Positions 27,153-37,540 are shown, counted from the first letter of the stretch. The stretch is 64,000 nt of DNA from Colwellia psychrerythraea (GCF_000764185.1 NZ_JQEC01000074.1:1-64000); one strand, 5' to 3'. A program made the numbers and translations. The notes: generated from the sequence alone by a model not told the origin.

Positions 27153-27425
27153 TACCCCGTATATTAAGTTGTTTTTCGCTCCCGAGAATACGCTGCTGCA
27201 TTCTCTAAAAATGTTTTTAGACCAACTATATGGGGATTGCTGAGAAAAGCATGTACTTGGTTGCCTCTTTTTTTAAGGGAATGACCATTAACCAAAAAGA
27301 TGCGCATTAATTAATGCACTACCTGTGATTGATTAACTATCTATTTGTATGATTTTTGTTTCGCTGAATAGTGACCAATATTAATGACTCATCGGATCAA
27401 ACCAACGTATTTTTTACATCAAAAG
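27153..27425. other. Intergenic with weak hairpin
   Basis: The inverted repeat GAGAAT / ATTCTC (27184-27189 and 27200-27205) with a 10-base loop is followed by an A-rich then T-rich stretch and could end the DUF4097 transcript. Nothing else is recognised. Confidence 0.35.
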
Positions 27426-28014
27426 GTGGAATCTATTATTAGAGCACTGCCAATAGACTGACTAATACAGCAATGTTTTATGGATTGGAATAACCATTAA
27501 ATTATAATTTTTATAGGAAGTAGGAATGAATTTACCTGCAGTTGAAATACCTGAACACCATAATATTGATGTACCTTGGACAGAAGTATTTCAAACAAAT
27601 GAACGACTTGAAGTAGAATTATTTTGTGCCGCCAATGACATCACTTGTGAATGGAAAGATGATGGTCAGTTAAGAACAACCCTGTTAAATCCGGCTGTGG
27701 TTAATCACCCTATAAGTGGGGGGGAAAGTTGGTTTAATCAGGCCCATTTATTTCATATATCAAGCCTGGAGCCCGAAATGAGAGCAAAAATTCTTGCGAG
27801 TTATAATGAAGCTGATCTTCCAAGAAATACTTATTTTGGTGATGGAAGCCCAATCGATGAAAGTGATTTAGATATAATCAGAGCATTATATAAAGAATCG
27901 ACTATTCGTTTCGATTGGCAACAATATAATCTGATGTTGCTAGATAATATGCTTTTTACTCATAGTAGAGAGTCATATACAGGTGAAAGAAAGGTATTAA
28001 CGGGCATGGCCTAA
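27426..28014 (+). pseudogene. SyrP-like TauD/TfdA hydroxylase, C-terminal half (broken)
   Basis: The clear part is an open frame at 27526-28014 (162 residues): DVPWTEVFQTNERLEVE, WFNQAHLFHISSLEPEMR, LPRNTYFGDGSPI, LLDNMLFTHSRESYTG and VLTGMA, all landmarks of the second half of SyrP-like hydroxylases, including the distal His-Arg region. Upstream in another frame (27435-27475) SIIRALPID, a stop and LIQQC continue the homology leftward to the point where the N-terminal half at 19758 ends. AGGAAGTAGGA sits before ATG 27526, so a truncated product could be made, but it would lack the HxE metal ligands. It directly precedes the exporter genes. Confidence 0.8.
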
Positions 28015-28083
28015 GTAAATGATTAAAGATAAATTAACGTTAACTTACATCATTAAACTTTAATAAAAGGTAGTAAAGTAAAA

Positions 28084-29325
28084 ATGGACATAATAAAAAA
28101 AGGTAATAAAAACAACAATAAAAAGTATATCTATTTTATAGTGGTAGTTATGGTTGCATTAGCTTGGATTATTTTTAGTTTTGCTTCAGGTACTTCAATA
28201 AAGCGCCAGGATATTTTGATTAAGACTGTAGAGCTAGGTACGTTAAATATAGAAGTTGAAGGGTATGGGAAGTTACGTTCAAGCAAACAGAAACTATTGA
28301 CTAGTCGAAGTAAAGCAACAGTTAAAGAAATTGTACTTAAACCAGGTGCCTTAGTTACTCATGATAGTATAATTTTGCACCTGGATAATTTGGATCTTGA
28401 GCATGAAGTAACTATTGCAAAACAGGAATACACTCGCCAGTTGGCAAATTTGCGAAAACTAAAATTGATTCAAATACGCGAAGTATTAACAAATGATGAA
28501 AATTTAGCAATCATACAGGCAGATTATGACGCTGCCAATATGCGAATGACTGCAATGGGGGATTTAGCAAGTGAAGGAATTGTTTCTCAACTTGACTATA
28601 ATGATCTTAAGCTGCAAACAAAACAGCTAAAAAAGCGGATTCAGATTATTAAAAATAGTTATTCAAAGCTTAAGTTAGTTCATGCAGAATCAATTAATAT
28701 CCAGGCTGAAGAAATTGAAATTGCTAAAAGTAATTACGATAAAGTACAGGAAAACTATTCGCGACTAACAGTTAAAGCGGGGATGGAAGGAATTTTACAA
28801 GAATTACCGGTAGAGCTTGGGCAAAGTCTGGCAGTAGGTCAGCAGATTGCACTTATAGGTGGCACAAAAGATTTGGTTGCTTTGATAAAGGTTCCCCAAT
28901 CGGATGCTGATAAAATAAGGATTGGCCAAAAAGCATCAATAGATACACGAAAAAATATTATTGAATCTGAAGTGTTGAGGATTAGTCCTACAGTTGAAAA
29001 TGGTACGGTAGAAATAGAAATTGCATTGACGGGAAATCTGCCAGCACATTTACGACCAGAGCAGGATATCGATGCAGTTATTTACATTGAAAAAATAGAA
29101 GAGGCATATTTTATTCAAAGGCCTTCCAATGTATCTTCTTTTTCAACTGCAATGCTATACAAATTATCTCAAGATCAATTATCAGCTCAAATTACCTCTA
29201 TAGAATTTGGTGTCACCTCAGGCCTTTTCATTCAAGTAATTTCAGGTGCAACTAGAGGGGACAGTTTAGTTCTTTCTAATTTATCATACCTTACGGATCT
29301 TCCTGTGATAGGTTTAAACAATTAA
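28084..29325 (+). CDS. Periplasmic adaptor (HlyD/MacA-like) of an ABC exporter
   Basis: 413 residues: a short basic N-terminus, one membrane segment at about 15-36 (YIYFIVVVMVALAWIIF), a first barrel/lipoyl half (VKEIVLKPGALVTHDSII), a coiled-coil region of about 120 residues, then the second lipoyl half (GILQELPVELGQSLAVGQ) and beta-barrel. This is the membrane-fusion partner of MacB-like transporters. AAGG lies about 12 bases upstream of ATG. The gene is followed 12 bases later by the ATPase gene. Its place in an NRPS cluster suggests export of the peptide; this is inference. Confidence 0.9.
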   Translation: MDIIKKGNKNNNKKYIYFIVVVMVALAWIIFSFASGTSIKRQDILIKTVELGTLNIEVEGYGKLRSSKQKLLTSRSKATVKEIVLKPGALVTHDSIILHLDNLDLEHEVTIAKQEYTRQLANLRKLKLIQIREVLTNDENLAIIQADYDAANMRMTAMGDLASEGIVSQLDYNDLKLQTKQLKKRIQIIKNSYSKLKLVHAESINIQAEEIEIAKSNYDKVQENYSRLTVKAGMEGILQELPVELGQSLAVGQQIALIGGTKDLVALIKVPQSDADKIRIGQKASIDTRKNIIESEVLRISPTVENGTVEIEIALTGNLPAHLRPEQDIDAVIYIEKIEEAYFIQRPSNVSSFSTAMLYKLSQDQLSAQITSIEFGVTSGLFIQVISGATRGDSLVLSNLSYLTDLPVIGLNN

Positions 29326-29337
29326 AATGGGTCAATA

Positions 29338-30042
29338 ATGAATAATATAAAAATTAAAATGAAAAACATCACCAAAGTATTTGAAATTGATAACATGGAA
29401 ACTCATGCCCTTAGGGGGCTAGACTTAACTATTTATGATGGTGATTATATTTCAATTTCAGGTCCTTCCGGTTGCGGTAAATCTACCTTGTTGTCAATTT
29501 TAGGTTTGTTGGATATGCCCTCCTCGGGAACTTATCATATTGAAGGCGATGATGTTAGTCAGCTATCATTGGCCCAAAGTGCTCGTATTCGAGCAAACAA
29601 AATTGGATTTATCTTTCAGCAATTTAATTTAATTGATGAGTTAACTGTTTTTGAAAATATAGCATTGCCTCTGCGTTATAGTGAGAAACAGTACAGTGAA
29701 AGTGAAATTAAACAGAAAGTAAAGAAATGTCTTGATAGTGTTGAGATGTCCCACCGTACTAATCACTATCCACACTTACTTTCCGGTGGGCAGCAGCAAC
29801 GCATTGCGATAGCCCGATCGCTAGTGGCGGATCCTGCGATACTATTAGTTGATGAACCTACGGGTAATCTGGATTCTAAAAATGGTGATGCCATTATGGA
29901 TATGTTGGAAAATTTAAACAATCAAGGTACTACTATTTGTTTGGTTACCCATGATCCCAGGTATGCAGATAGAGCAAAAAGCCAGTATCATTTACTCGAT
30001 GGTCGAATAGAGATGGTGAAATCTATGTTGGAGGCCGTATGA
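29338..30042 (+). CDS. ABC transporter ATPase (MacB/LolD type)
   Basis: 234 residues with Walker A GPSGCGKST near 43, Q-loop FIFQQFNLIDELTVFEN, signature LSGGQQQR near 145, Walker B ILLVDEPTGNLD and the H-loop VTHD. This matches the LolD/MacB ATPase family that pairs with FtsX-like permeases. It overlaps the permease gene as ATGA, with GGAGG just before that start. It is predicted to power export together with the adaptor and the permease. Confidence 0.95.
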   Translation: MNNIKIKMKNITKVFEIDNMETHALRGLDLTIYDGDYISISGPSGCGKSTLLSILGLLDMPSSGTYHIEGDDVSQLSLAQSARIRANKIGFIFQQFNLIDELTVFENIALPLRYSEKQYSESEIKQKVKKCLDSVEMSHRTNHYPHLLSGGQQQRIAIARSLVADPAILLVDEPTGNLDSKNGDAIMDMLENLNNQGTTICLVTHDPRYADRAKSQYHLLDGRIEMVKSMLEAV

Positions 30043-32462
30043 GTCACTTAGTCAAAGATTTTAGGGCTGCTCTTTATAGTTTAAGTAAACGGCCTGGGTT
30101 TGTCGCTGTGGTGATTTTAACTTTAAGCTTGACGCTTGGGGCTTTTATTACTATGTCTGCTCTAAACTATACCTTATTGCTTAAGCCACTTCCTTATCCT
30201 GAGCAGGAGAAATTATTTATAGCACAGGGAGAGCGTTTTTATGAAGGAAAGCAACTAGCTTCTGGTATTCATTCGTACGCTGGTACGGTGGAGTTATATA
30301 AAAAGAATCAAGTATTTTCAGAAACAGCAATGCTTCACTATGAAGAACAGTTGATTAGCAACTTGCCCGGACAACCAAAACTATATACTACGTTTACCAC
30401 ACCTGAAATATTTAGTCTTTCGGGCGCTAAAATGGCTCAGGGGCGTTATTTTGATAGTACTGAGGGCTTGGATACCTATAAGCCTGTGGCAGTTATCACT
30501 TATGATATCTGGCAACAAAAGTATGCTGGAGCTGCTGATATATTAGATAAGAAGGTCCAGATAAGTAAAGTAAGTTACACAATTGTGGGGGTATTAGCGG
30601 AGAACTTTATTGAACCTTTACTCTTTATGCCTGGTCGTGAGACTCAAATTTGGTTACCGTTTGACTATAATTATGTAGATGAAGAGGGGAGAGAAAATGG
30701 GACTAACGGCTCTTCTAACTTAAAGCTGGCAGGTAAATTAAAAGTTGGTATGAGAGAAAATGAAGCTAATCAATACTTAACCAATCCTATGAATGATAGA
30801 TTTGTTGAAGCAGCAAGAGCTTTCCCCGGGGGGAAAGGTGTTACCGTAGCAATTACACTCAGAACATTTGAAGATATCATTATTGGTGATAGCCCTACTA
30901 CATCGCTCATGCTTTTTGGAGGAGTATTTGCGTTATTATTAATAGCATGTGCTAATATTTCTAATTTGTTTTTATCGCGAGCAGCAGAAAAGCAAAGGCA
31001 GTATGCAATTCAGGCTACACTGGGAGCACAAAAATTTCATATATTTAGAAGTATTTTTATCGAATTGTTCATCTTAATTTTTGTTTCTAGTGTTTTGGCC
31101 TTGGTATTCGCCCATTTAAGTTTTGCTTTATTACAACAATATGCAGAAGGTCATTTAGCCAGATTAAATGAGCTGTCCTTAAACGCTCCAATCTTATTTT
31201 TTACCGCGTTAGTCTCTTTATTGTTGACATCTGTTTTTGCTGCAATTATATCCCATTTGATTGATTATAAGTCTTTAATTTCAATATTACGGAGTAGTGG
31301 AAAAGGCAGTGGATTGCAGATATCCAGAAGTACCCGACAGATATTGATCATATCTCAAGTGGCATTGGCTGGTATTTTATTATCGGTTAACTTCACATTA
31401 TTGAAGGGCTCAATGGAGGTGATTAATCACCCTGCGGGATTTAATACCGAAAATATTATAAGGATCGGTTTGGATGCCAGCGGGCAAAACTTTAACAGAG
31501 AAGAACGAATCGCCTATATTGAAACTATTAAGGATAAGTTATTACAAATGCCAGAAGTGAATATGGTAAGTAACACTATATACCCACCATTGGTTGTTAA
31601 TAGCTGGACCTCGTCATTAGCAGAAGATTTATCAGCTAGCGGGAAACAGGTATTACCCAATGTGAATTTAGTAGATGAGCATTACCTGACATTATTTGAT
31701 ATCCCTTTAATTGCAGGCCGAAATTTTAAACCTGAGGAAATAAGAGATTCTCAAAAGGTAATTATTATTAATGAAACAGTCGCTAAACAATTTGCAACCA
31801 GTGGTGGAATACTTGGTCGAAACTTGTATTGGGAAGGTGGTGAAGACCCCTATAAAGTTATTGGTATCATCAAAGATGTCAATATTCCCAGAGTTGATAT
31901 GGTACCGCAAATGCTTGCAGGAAGGACGACAGGTTTTAATTTTATGATTGGGCTCAACGATAACCATAACGTGAGTAAAATACAATTAAATAGCATTTTC
32001 AGACAAATTAATCGCAACCTGAGAGTTTCAATCTACGCTACAGTTGACGAATCCTATAAAAAGTTGCTGCTACGTGATATTTCAATTGCAGTTATTACAA
32101 TAGCATTGTCACTTTTGACCTTATTACTTGCTGGCTTGGGAATTTATGGAGTATTAAGTTATAGCATCAACTTACGTACTTATGAACTTGGTGTTCGCAT
32201 GGCATTGGGCGGTTCACCCAATCTAATTTCAAAATTGGTACTTACTGACTCTGCTAAACCTGTGGCTTATGGATGGGCAATTAGTATTATGATACTTATT
32301 GCTCTATATATGTATTTAACCCAAAAGATGAATTATGATATTTCGATTGAGGTCTCGGCTTTGGTTGTAACATTTATTCTTATTTCACTTACTTCATTTA
32401 TCGCGTGTTTTATACCCTTGCGTAAAATTGTCCGGTTGCAGCCAATTAATGCACTAAAATAA
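30039..32462 (+). CDS. FtsX/MacB-like ABC permease (duplicated, 8-TM ADOP type)
   Basis: 807 residues. Membrane segments are visible near 20-45, 285-305, 335-360, 385-410 and 435-450, and three more at the C-terminus (about 685-805), with large extracytoplasmic MacB_PCD regions between. Length and two FtsX halves fit the ADOP-like permeases, which work with a separate ATPase. TLGAQKF and MALGGSP are the conserved turns after each FtsX repeat. The last 73 residues are duplicated at 19755-19975. The start overlaps the ATPase stop. Confidence 0.93.
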   Translation: MSHLVKDFRAALYSLSKRPGFVAVVILTLSLTLGAFITMSALNYTLLLKPLPYPEQEKLFIAQGERFYEGKQLASGIHSYAGTVELYKKNQVFSETAMLHYEEQLISNLPGQPKLYTTFTTPEIFSLSGAKMAQGRYFDSTEGLDTYKPVAVITYDIWQQKYAGAADILDKKVQISKVSYTIVGVLAENFIEPLLFMPGRETQIWLPFDYNYVDEEGRENGTNGSSNLKLAGKLKVGMRENEANQYLTNPMNDRFVEAARAFPGGKGVTVAITLRTFEDIIIGDSPTTSLMLFGGVFALLLIACANISNLFLSRAAEKQRQYAIQATLGAQKFHIFRSIFIELFILIFVSSVLALVFAHLSFALLQQYAEGHLARLNELSLNAPILFFTALVSLLLTSVFAAIISHLIDYKSLISILRSSGKGSGLQISRSTRQILIISQVALAGILLSVNFTLLKGSMEVINHPAGFNTENIIRIGLDASGQNFNREERIAYIETIKDKLLQMPEVNMVSNTIYPPLVVNSWTSSLAEDLSASGKQVLPNVNLVDEHYLTLFDIPLIAGRNFKPEEIRDSQKVIIINETVAKQFATSGGILGRNLYWEGGEDPYKVIGIIKDVNIPRVDMVPQMLAGRTTGFNFMIGLNDNHNVSKIQLNSIFRQINRNLRVSIYATVDESYKKLLLRDISIAVITIALSLLTLLLAGLGIYGVLSYSINLRTYELGVRMALGGSPNLISKLVLTDSAKPVAYGWAISIMILIALYMYLTQKMNYDISIEVSALVVTFILISLTSFIACFIPLRKIVRLQPINALK

Positions 32463-32495
32463 GTCAAAAGATACGTTGAGGATGTCCTCGTTAAT

Positions 32496-32527
32496 CGTGT
32501 AGATAAATTTTATAATTTATCTACACG
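32496..32527. terminator. Perfect 14-bp hairpin after the exporter operon
   Basis: CGTGTAGATAAATT and its complement AATTTATCTACACG flank a 4-base loop (TTAT), 34 bases after the permease stop. No T-run follows, so it may be a terminator, an RNA-stabilising hairpin or a protein-binding palindrome. The remaining bases to 32777 hold no recognised gene. Confidence 0.45.
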
Positions 32528-32777
32528 AGCAATATATGAAAAGCCTGTAAGTAACGTTGAACAAGTAATCCTAGTTTGAGGGATTTCAGATAAATGACAG
32601 TTATTCGAGAATTTAAGGGATAGACTGATTGACACCCAGTTCAAAAGCACGACATCTCTAAATAAGAAGTAGACTTGAATAGAAATCATACAAAATAGCA
32701 CGAAATTATCTCCTTCTAAAACGGTGGTTGTTTCGTAAAACCTTCAAAATCAAAAAATATAATATGTGATTATAATA

Positions 32778-33554
32778 ATGGTTAATAATAAATGGTTTGT
32801 TAGACCAAACCCAAACCCTACAGCTGATTTAAGACTTATTTGTTTTCCTTACGCAGGAGGGAGTTCTACAACTTACCTATCTTGGGTAAAAGAACTTCCC
32901 AAAAATGTTGAGTTGGTCATTATACAAACTCCAGGGCGTGGCTCCCGCATGTGTGAAGTTCCTTATTCAGATATGGATACCTTAGTTGGTGATTTAGTTA
33001 AAATCATACCTCAACTTTTAAATAAACCCTATATTTTATTTGGTCACAGTTTAGGTAGTAGGGTCGCTTTCGAGCTAATGAGTCAACTAAAAATGTTAAA
33101 CCACCCGCCCCCCATACATTTTATTGCCTCAGGTAGCAGAGGTCCTCAGTACTTATCAAATAATGAACCTATCTACCATTTGAAAGATGAAGAATTTATC
33201 AATGAAATTAGAGGTTTAAATGGTACGCCTCCGGCTGTTTTAGACAATAAAGAACTCATGGATTTATTTCTCCCAATGCTAAAGGCCGATTTTGAAATAG
33301 CAGATAAATATTGTTACAACAAAAATGAAACTTTTAATTGTCCTATATCTGTATTAGGTGGGGAAGATGATTTTGACATCACTTATTCTAAACTTAGTGG
33401 ATGGGGAGAACACTTTACGCATGATGCTGAGATACATATGTTTGTAGGTAATCACTTTTTTATCGATAGTAACAAAGAAGGGGTGTTGAAAAAAGTTAAT
33501 AATATCATCGCGTTATGTTTGGTTGGAATTATAAGTGTTATTACGGCGAGTTGA
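32778..33554 (+). CDS. Type II thioesterase (second copy)
   Basis: 258 residues from ATG 32778; a GTG at 32766 would add four residues and no strong RBS decides between them. Visible: LICFPYAGGSSTTYLSW, nucleophile motif FGHSLGS near 95, GGEDDFD for the Asp region and VGNHFFID for the catalytic His near 228. It is a second external editing thioesterase, clearly different in sequence from the one at 20092. The last 19 residues (IIALCLVGIISVITAS) are unusually hydrophobic and may be a fusion with non-native sequence next to the IS5 remnant. Confidence 0.88.
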   Translation: MVNNKWFVRPNPNPTADLRLICFPYAGGSSTTYLSWVKELPKNVELVIIQTPGRGSRMCEVPYSDMDTLVGDLVKIIPQLLNKPYILFGHSLGSRVAFELMSQLKMLNHPPPIHFIASGSRGPQYLSNNEPIYHLKDEEFINEIRGLNGTPPAVLDNKELMDLFLPMLKADFEIADKYCYNKNETFNCPISVLGGEDDFDITYSKLSGWGEHFTHDAEIHMFVGNHFFIDSNKEGVLKKVNNIIALCLVGIISVITAS

Positions 33555-33622
33555 ATTGTCAGTGTGTTTTTTGAACGAAACGGTATAATTACTTTCGCCA
33601 AAAACAAACACACGAAATCACC

Positions 33623-34120
33623 ATGCCAAGAACAATGTTAATAGATGCCAGGTGGGAAAAGTATAATTGCTTCTGCATCATACAGGGCGTATCTATAATA
33701 AATCAGAGCATAGGAACACTTTTGAATGTACTTTATATCGAATGCGTGTTGGCTGTCGCCGACGCGATGTACCTGATTCTTTTGTTGACTGGAGTACTAT
33801 TTATAGATGATTTAACCTTTGGTCTCAAAAGGCATACTAATTGAGTTGTTTAAGTTACTCAGCACTGAGTCATATATGGAATGGCAATTTATTGATGGCA
33901 ATATTGTTAAAGCGGATCAACATAGCAGCGGTACGACATCAAAGAAGCATTAAGGGATAGGTAAAAGTGTTGTGGGCAACACCACTAAAATAAATTTAGC
34001 CGTAGATAGCTATGGTTTACCGATTGTTTTTGCAAGATTAAAGCATTATCGAGGCATAGCGACTCGCTATGCTAAATTGAAAATAAATTATGCAAGCACA
34101 TTGGCTTTGTCTGTTGTTTA
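33623..34120 (+). mobile_element. IS5-family transposase remnant with internal deletion
   Basis: The frames read MPRTMLIDARWEK, then with shifts the N-terminal IS5 landmarks, ELFKLLSTESYMEWQFIDG, TTSKKH-stop-GIGKSV, INLAVDSYGLPIVFA, and jump directly to RLKHYRGIATRYAKL and ASTLALSVV. The central catalytic part, normally about 100 residues, is missing. The element is inactive. I could not define terminal inverted repeats. Confidence 0.8.
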
Positions 34121-34221
34121 ATCTGGTTGTCAATTAGCGTGTGAATTATGAACAGCAAAGATCAACACGCCCTAGCTAATGCATACTTTTCCTTAGTGTA
34201 AAAATGGACCTTACATAAAAC

Positions 34222-34968
34222 ATGAATCAAGCTAATCTAAACTTGGTAAATAAAGCATCATTTATCAGTGTAAATGATGACCCAAGTATTTTTCTGCCAA
34301 AGCACATTTTATTAACTAGCTGTGATTATCAATTATCACTATTGAACACACAGCAGTATCAAAAACTTAATGTTGCTCTTCCTGAGTCTATCAAAAAATC
34401 CGTAATAAAGAGACAAGCTGAATATCTTGCTGGTCGATATGCTGGAATACTCTGCTTGGAGAAACTCGGGTTCAAAAATACCCAGATACCTATAGGAAAA
34501 CATCGATCCCCTGTCTGGCCTTGCAACGTAGTAGGGTCAATAACACATACTAATACAAGAGCAATGAGTGCTGTTGCGTGGAAAAAGAATTGTTCATATT
34601 TAGGAATAGATCATGAGAACATTTTAACCTTAGAGTGTATAAGTGAAATAAAAAGAAGCATTATAAATATCAAAGAAGAAATACTACTAAGTGAAATATG
34701 TAAAAATAAGACAAATAATCTCGACTTTGAAAGTGTTTTCACGTTGATTTTTTCGGTTAAAGAAAGTTTATTTAAAGCACTTTATCCAAGTGTAGGGTTT
34801 TATTTTGATTTCTCAGTAGCAGAAGTGATTAATATTTGTTGTAAAAAAGAAAGTGTCAGTATAATTTTGCTACAAGATTTAACTTATGAATTTAAAAAAG
34901 GCAAAGTTTTAACTGGTAAATTTCATTTTGATAAATCATCTGTATTTACAATTATTATACAGCAGTAA
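34222..34968 (+). CDS. 4'-phosphopantetheinyl transferase, EntD/Sfp type
   Basis: 248 residues. Motifs in order: KRQAEYLAGRYAG near 55-68, PIGKHRSPVWP near 90, GSITHT near 105, LGIDHE near 132 (metal-binding Asp and Glu) and FSVKESLFKALYP near 178. This is the EntD-like branch of the Sfp family, which transfers the phosphopantetheine arm from CoA to the Ser of carrier proteins. It would activate the seven PCPs of this window's NRPS proteins. An ATG at 34204 is in frame but meets a stop at once. The RBS is weak. AT-rich codon use matches its neighbours. Confidence 0.92.
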   Translation: MNQANLNLVNKASFISVNDDPSIFLPKHILLTSCDYQLSLLNTQQYQKLNVALPESIKKSVIKRQAEYLAGRYAGILCLEKLGFKNTQIPIGKHRSPVWPCNVVGSITHTNTRAMSAVAWKKNCSYLGIDHENILTLECISEIKRSIINIKEEILLSEICKNKTNNLDFESVFTLIFSVKESLFKALYPSVGFYFDFSVAEVINICCKKESVSIILLQDLTYEFKKGKVLTGKFHFDKSSVFTIIIQQ

Positions 34969-35086
34969 TGTTTTGTTCTATATAAAATATATATCTGACC
35001 ATTTATGCTGTAGCAGTAGTTCTTTTTTAATTGATTAAGCTGATTTATGTCAAGTTAATCTATGTTGTAGTAATAGGTAACTAATA

Positions 35087-35612
35087 ATGAAACTAGTTAA
35101 TGTTGTGGTAATATTAGGCTGTGTCTCTCTTGGCGCTTACGATATGTTATTTAGCAAAAACCTAACACTTAATCGTATTCCTTTAAATGATGAAGAGCGC
35201 TATGAACGCATGAAAAAATAATATAATAAACGCGCTGCATTAGTTGGTACTATTGATAGTGCTGAAAAGCTTCAATCTCTGACAATAGATGCCGAAGTTG
35301 AACAATATTTAAATGAAGCGGTAACAGAACCGGGGCTTCAGAACTTTTATAATCAGAATATTGAAGACTATAAAGTCCATAAAATACATGCTACGAATTT
35401 TCTCTTTTGTGTTAATCCTAAAGTGGGTGTAGTAGAAAGGCAGGCGTTATTAACTTCGGCTCAGGACACGTATAGTAAAAGAACGATCAGCAGTGATTTT
35501 TCAGAGTTGGTTAAGTCTCAATCAGGCGATAAAGTTTTAGTAAAAAGGAGGCAACTTAGGTTGGATTAAACAAGGCGCTGTATCTACTGAGTTTTCACAA
35601 AAAGTATTATAA
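35087..35612 (+). pseudogene. Parvulin-type peptidyl-prolyl isomerase, broken
   Basis: ATG 35087 opens MKLVNVVVILGCVSLGAYDM (signal or membrane anchor), stops at TAA 35219-35221, and the same frame continues through VHKIHATNFLF and DFSELVKSQSGD. A shift in the A5 run at 35542-35546 leads to GGNLGWIKQGAVSTEFSQ and TAA at 35612. GGNLGW is the hallmark of the parvulin (PpiC) rotamase domain. With one stop and one frameshift it should be inactive. Confidence 0.6.
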
Positions 35613-35628
35613 CTATTCAGGATGCTTA

Positions 35629-35795
35629 CTTCTAAAGCATCCTGATATTTTTGGTGAACCTTGGTCATCCTAATGTCTTTCTCTCCTTGATTGTTGGTAA
35701 ATGGCACTCCTGGGCTCATCATGGAGCGCAAAGTATCATCCTGATAATCCCTTAATCGATCCAGCAACGCTCTGGATTTTATTCGATTTAAACGC
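35629..35795 (-). mobile_element. IS66-family transposase fragment
   Basis: On the minus strand ALLDRLRDYQDDTLRSMM, VPFTNNQGEKDIRMTKVHQK and, after a one-base shift, ISGC match the conserved C-terminal block of IS66-type transposases. Only about 55 codons remain. It abuts the broken isomerase gene. Confidence 0.8.
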
Positions 35796-37540
35796 CCTCA
35801 TTGACCTTTTTATCGGCTACTCTTATCTGATGGTAGGCATTTTTAGCATTCCCTTTAGCACTGTCTTTACTAAAAACAGAAGAAAATGATAATGAGTTAG
35901 CTCCGGATTTTAATGCTCAATATGGTCAACCTATTGGATATGACTTCATTGAATTTTCACAAGGACTGGGTTTAAGCGGTAAGTTAATTTTAAAAGTCAT
36001 CTCAGAAGCGGTTAAAAATAAAGGCATTGTAATTGGTACCATTGATAGGTGTTTTATGACAGAGGCTCACAATTGATAGATTGTTCGTTGCTTTAATCAA
36101 AGGCTGAGTCTTCTTCTAGTTCAAGACTATAATCCTATCTAAAAATATAGGCTTGTATTTTTGTACTCGCCCTAGTGACTATTTTGGGTTGTTAATTCAG
36201 ATGTAAGCTATTGTTCTCAAATGGCTGGTACTGCAACTACTCTCATGCTATTAGAACGGACTGTACGTGTAAGTCGTTGTATTATTGTTTTTAGTTGTTT
36301 TTGGCGTTCTTAAAGGGGCTGTTGACTTAAGTTGTGGGGATTCAAGTCCCCCCATCACTAAATTTAGATAATATATTAAAGGCAGATACGTAATATATCG
36401 GCTTTGTTGCGTCTGATTTCTAATTATTACTGAGAAGGTAGGTGTAATACTATTAACTACTGTACTGTTATCATTTCAAACTCTTAATATGCAAAATTAC
36501 CTCCCTTCATTATTATTCATTTGAAAAACCACTTGAGTATTTATTTATTTAGCTCTGATGATTTGGGTTAAAGTAATATTCAAGCAAGAATAGTAATAAT
36601 TCAGGTTTGAGGTGCATCTAAAACAAAAACATCAATAAACTCATTCAGTTCTATTATTTTTTATTTTATGCTTCTTACTGCCTGCAACTTTTTAATTTTA
36701 TCCACACTTGGTGACAAGGAAATACCTTGTTTTTCAGCATTTTTGTGAGCTTAATGACGCGCATAAAGCTGAAAGAAGAGAGTGTTAAGCTATCTATTAG
36801 GCAACGAAAACTTGCTGTTGCGCTTGAAAAAACTAAAAATAAACTAAATGGTGTAAAACAAGAGGTAAATACAATCATTGATGGATGCTTTTACTCCATT
36901 ATAAGCCATTTTATAAATGCACTTTATCATCTAACTCCAGAAGTTATTATCTATTACAAAGTAAGGTATCAATAATGTGCTGTCGATGTAATTGCATTGG
37001 GTATTAAGAAAATTACGATTAGAAGAGTCATTCTAAATTGTAATTTCATTTTCACCCACTGTAATTCTGTGTGGGAAAGATGATATTTCCTTATTTTTAA
37101 AAAAAAATAGAATGTGATTTTATACCATGTAATGTTGATCCATATCTAGCTACAGATGATACATCGTCAATGGTTGGTTGCCCAAAATATTGATAAAACT
37201 CGAACCTATTATGTTTTTTGTGCCATTCAAGCCTGAGTAAAACATGAAGGTTTTTCTATTTTGACATGTACTCGTCGAGCAAAAGAGTATTGATTACATT
37301 GATTAAATTATGGTTGTTTCTTGTTCTATTTATTTCACCGTGTTATATTATTCCGCAAATTAATGAATATATTGTTAAGTATAACGATAAGTTGTAAATT
37401 TTAAGCTGTTTACGTGTTGCTGAAAAGGATTTTAGTTCATCGCCTCCATTTTTTCATAACATCAAATACCTACCTTTTTACAAATACATTTTTCCATGTA
37501 TCTATTGCCTTATTGTTAGTTACTTTATTAGTGGTCAATC
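35796..37540. other. 1.7-kb AT-rich region without a supported gene
   Basis: Short open frames exist, such as 36727-36975 (82 codons), but none shows a family signature or a good RBS. A tRNA-like fragment lies at 36334-36360. An A9-10 run occurs near 37099-37108. This is probably decayed mobile DNA plus the promoter region of the giant gene. Confidence 0.5.
36334..36360 (+). other. tRNA 3'-end-like fragment
   Basis: TGTGGGGATTCAAGTCCCCC followed by CATCACTA resembles a T-arm with its TTCAAGT loop and part of an acceptor stem. No 5' half of a tRNA is visible, and no CCA end. It may be an old integration-site remnant or chance. Confidence 0.25.

Noticed and set aside
35701-35889. 62-codon plus-strand frame
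   Set aside because: It is the reverse of the IS66 transposase fragment on the minus strand.
36280-36360. Complete tRNA gene
   Set aside because: Only a T-arm-like part is visible; no acceptor 5' strand, D-arm or anticodon arm could be paired.
36727-36975. 82-codon frame in the AT-rich gap
   Set aside because: Charged coiled-coil-like middle but no recognisable family, weak RBS and surrounding decayed DNA; not enough to call a gene.
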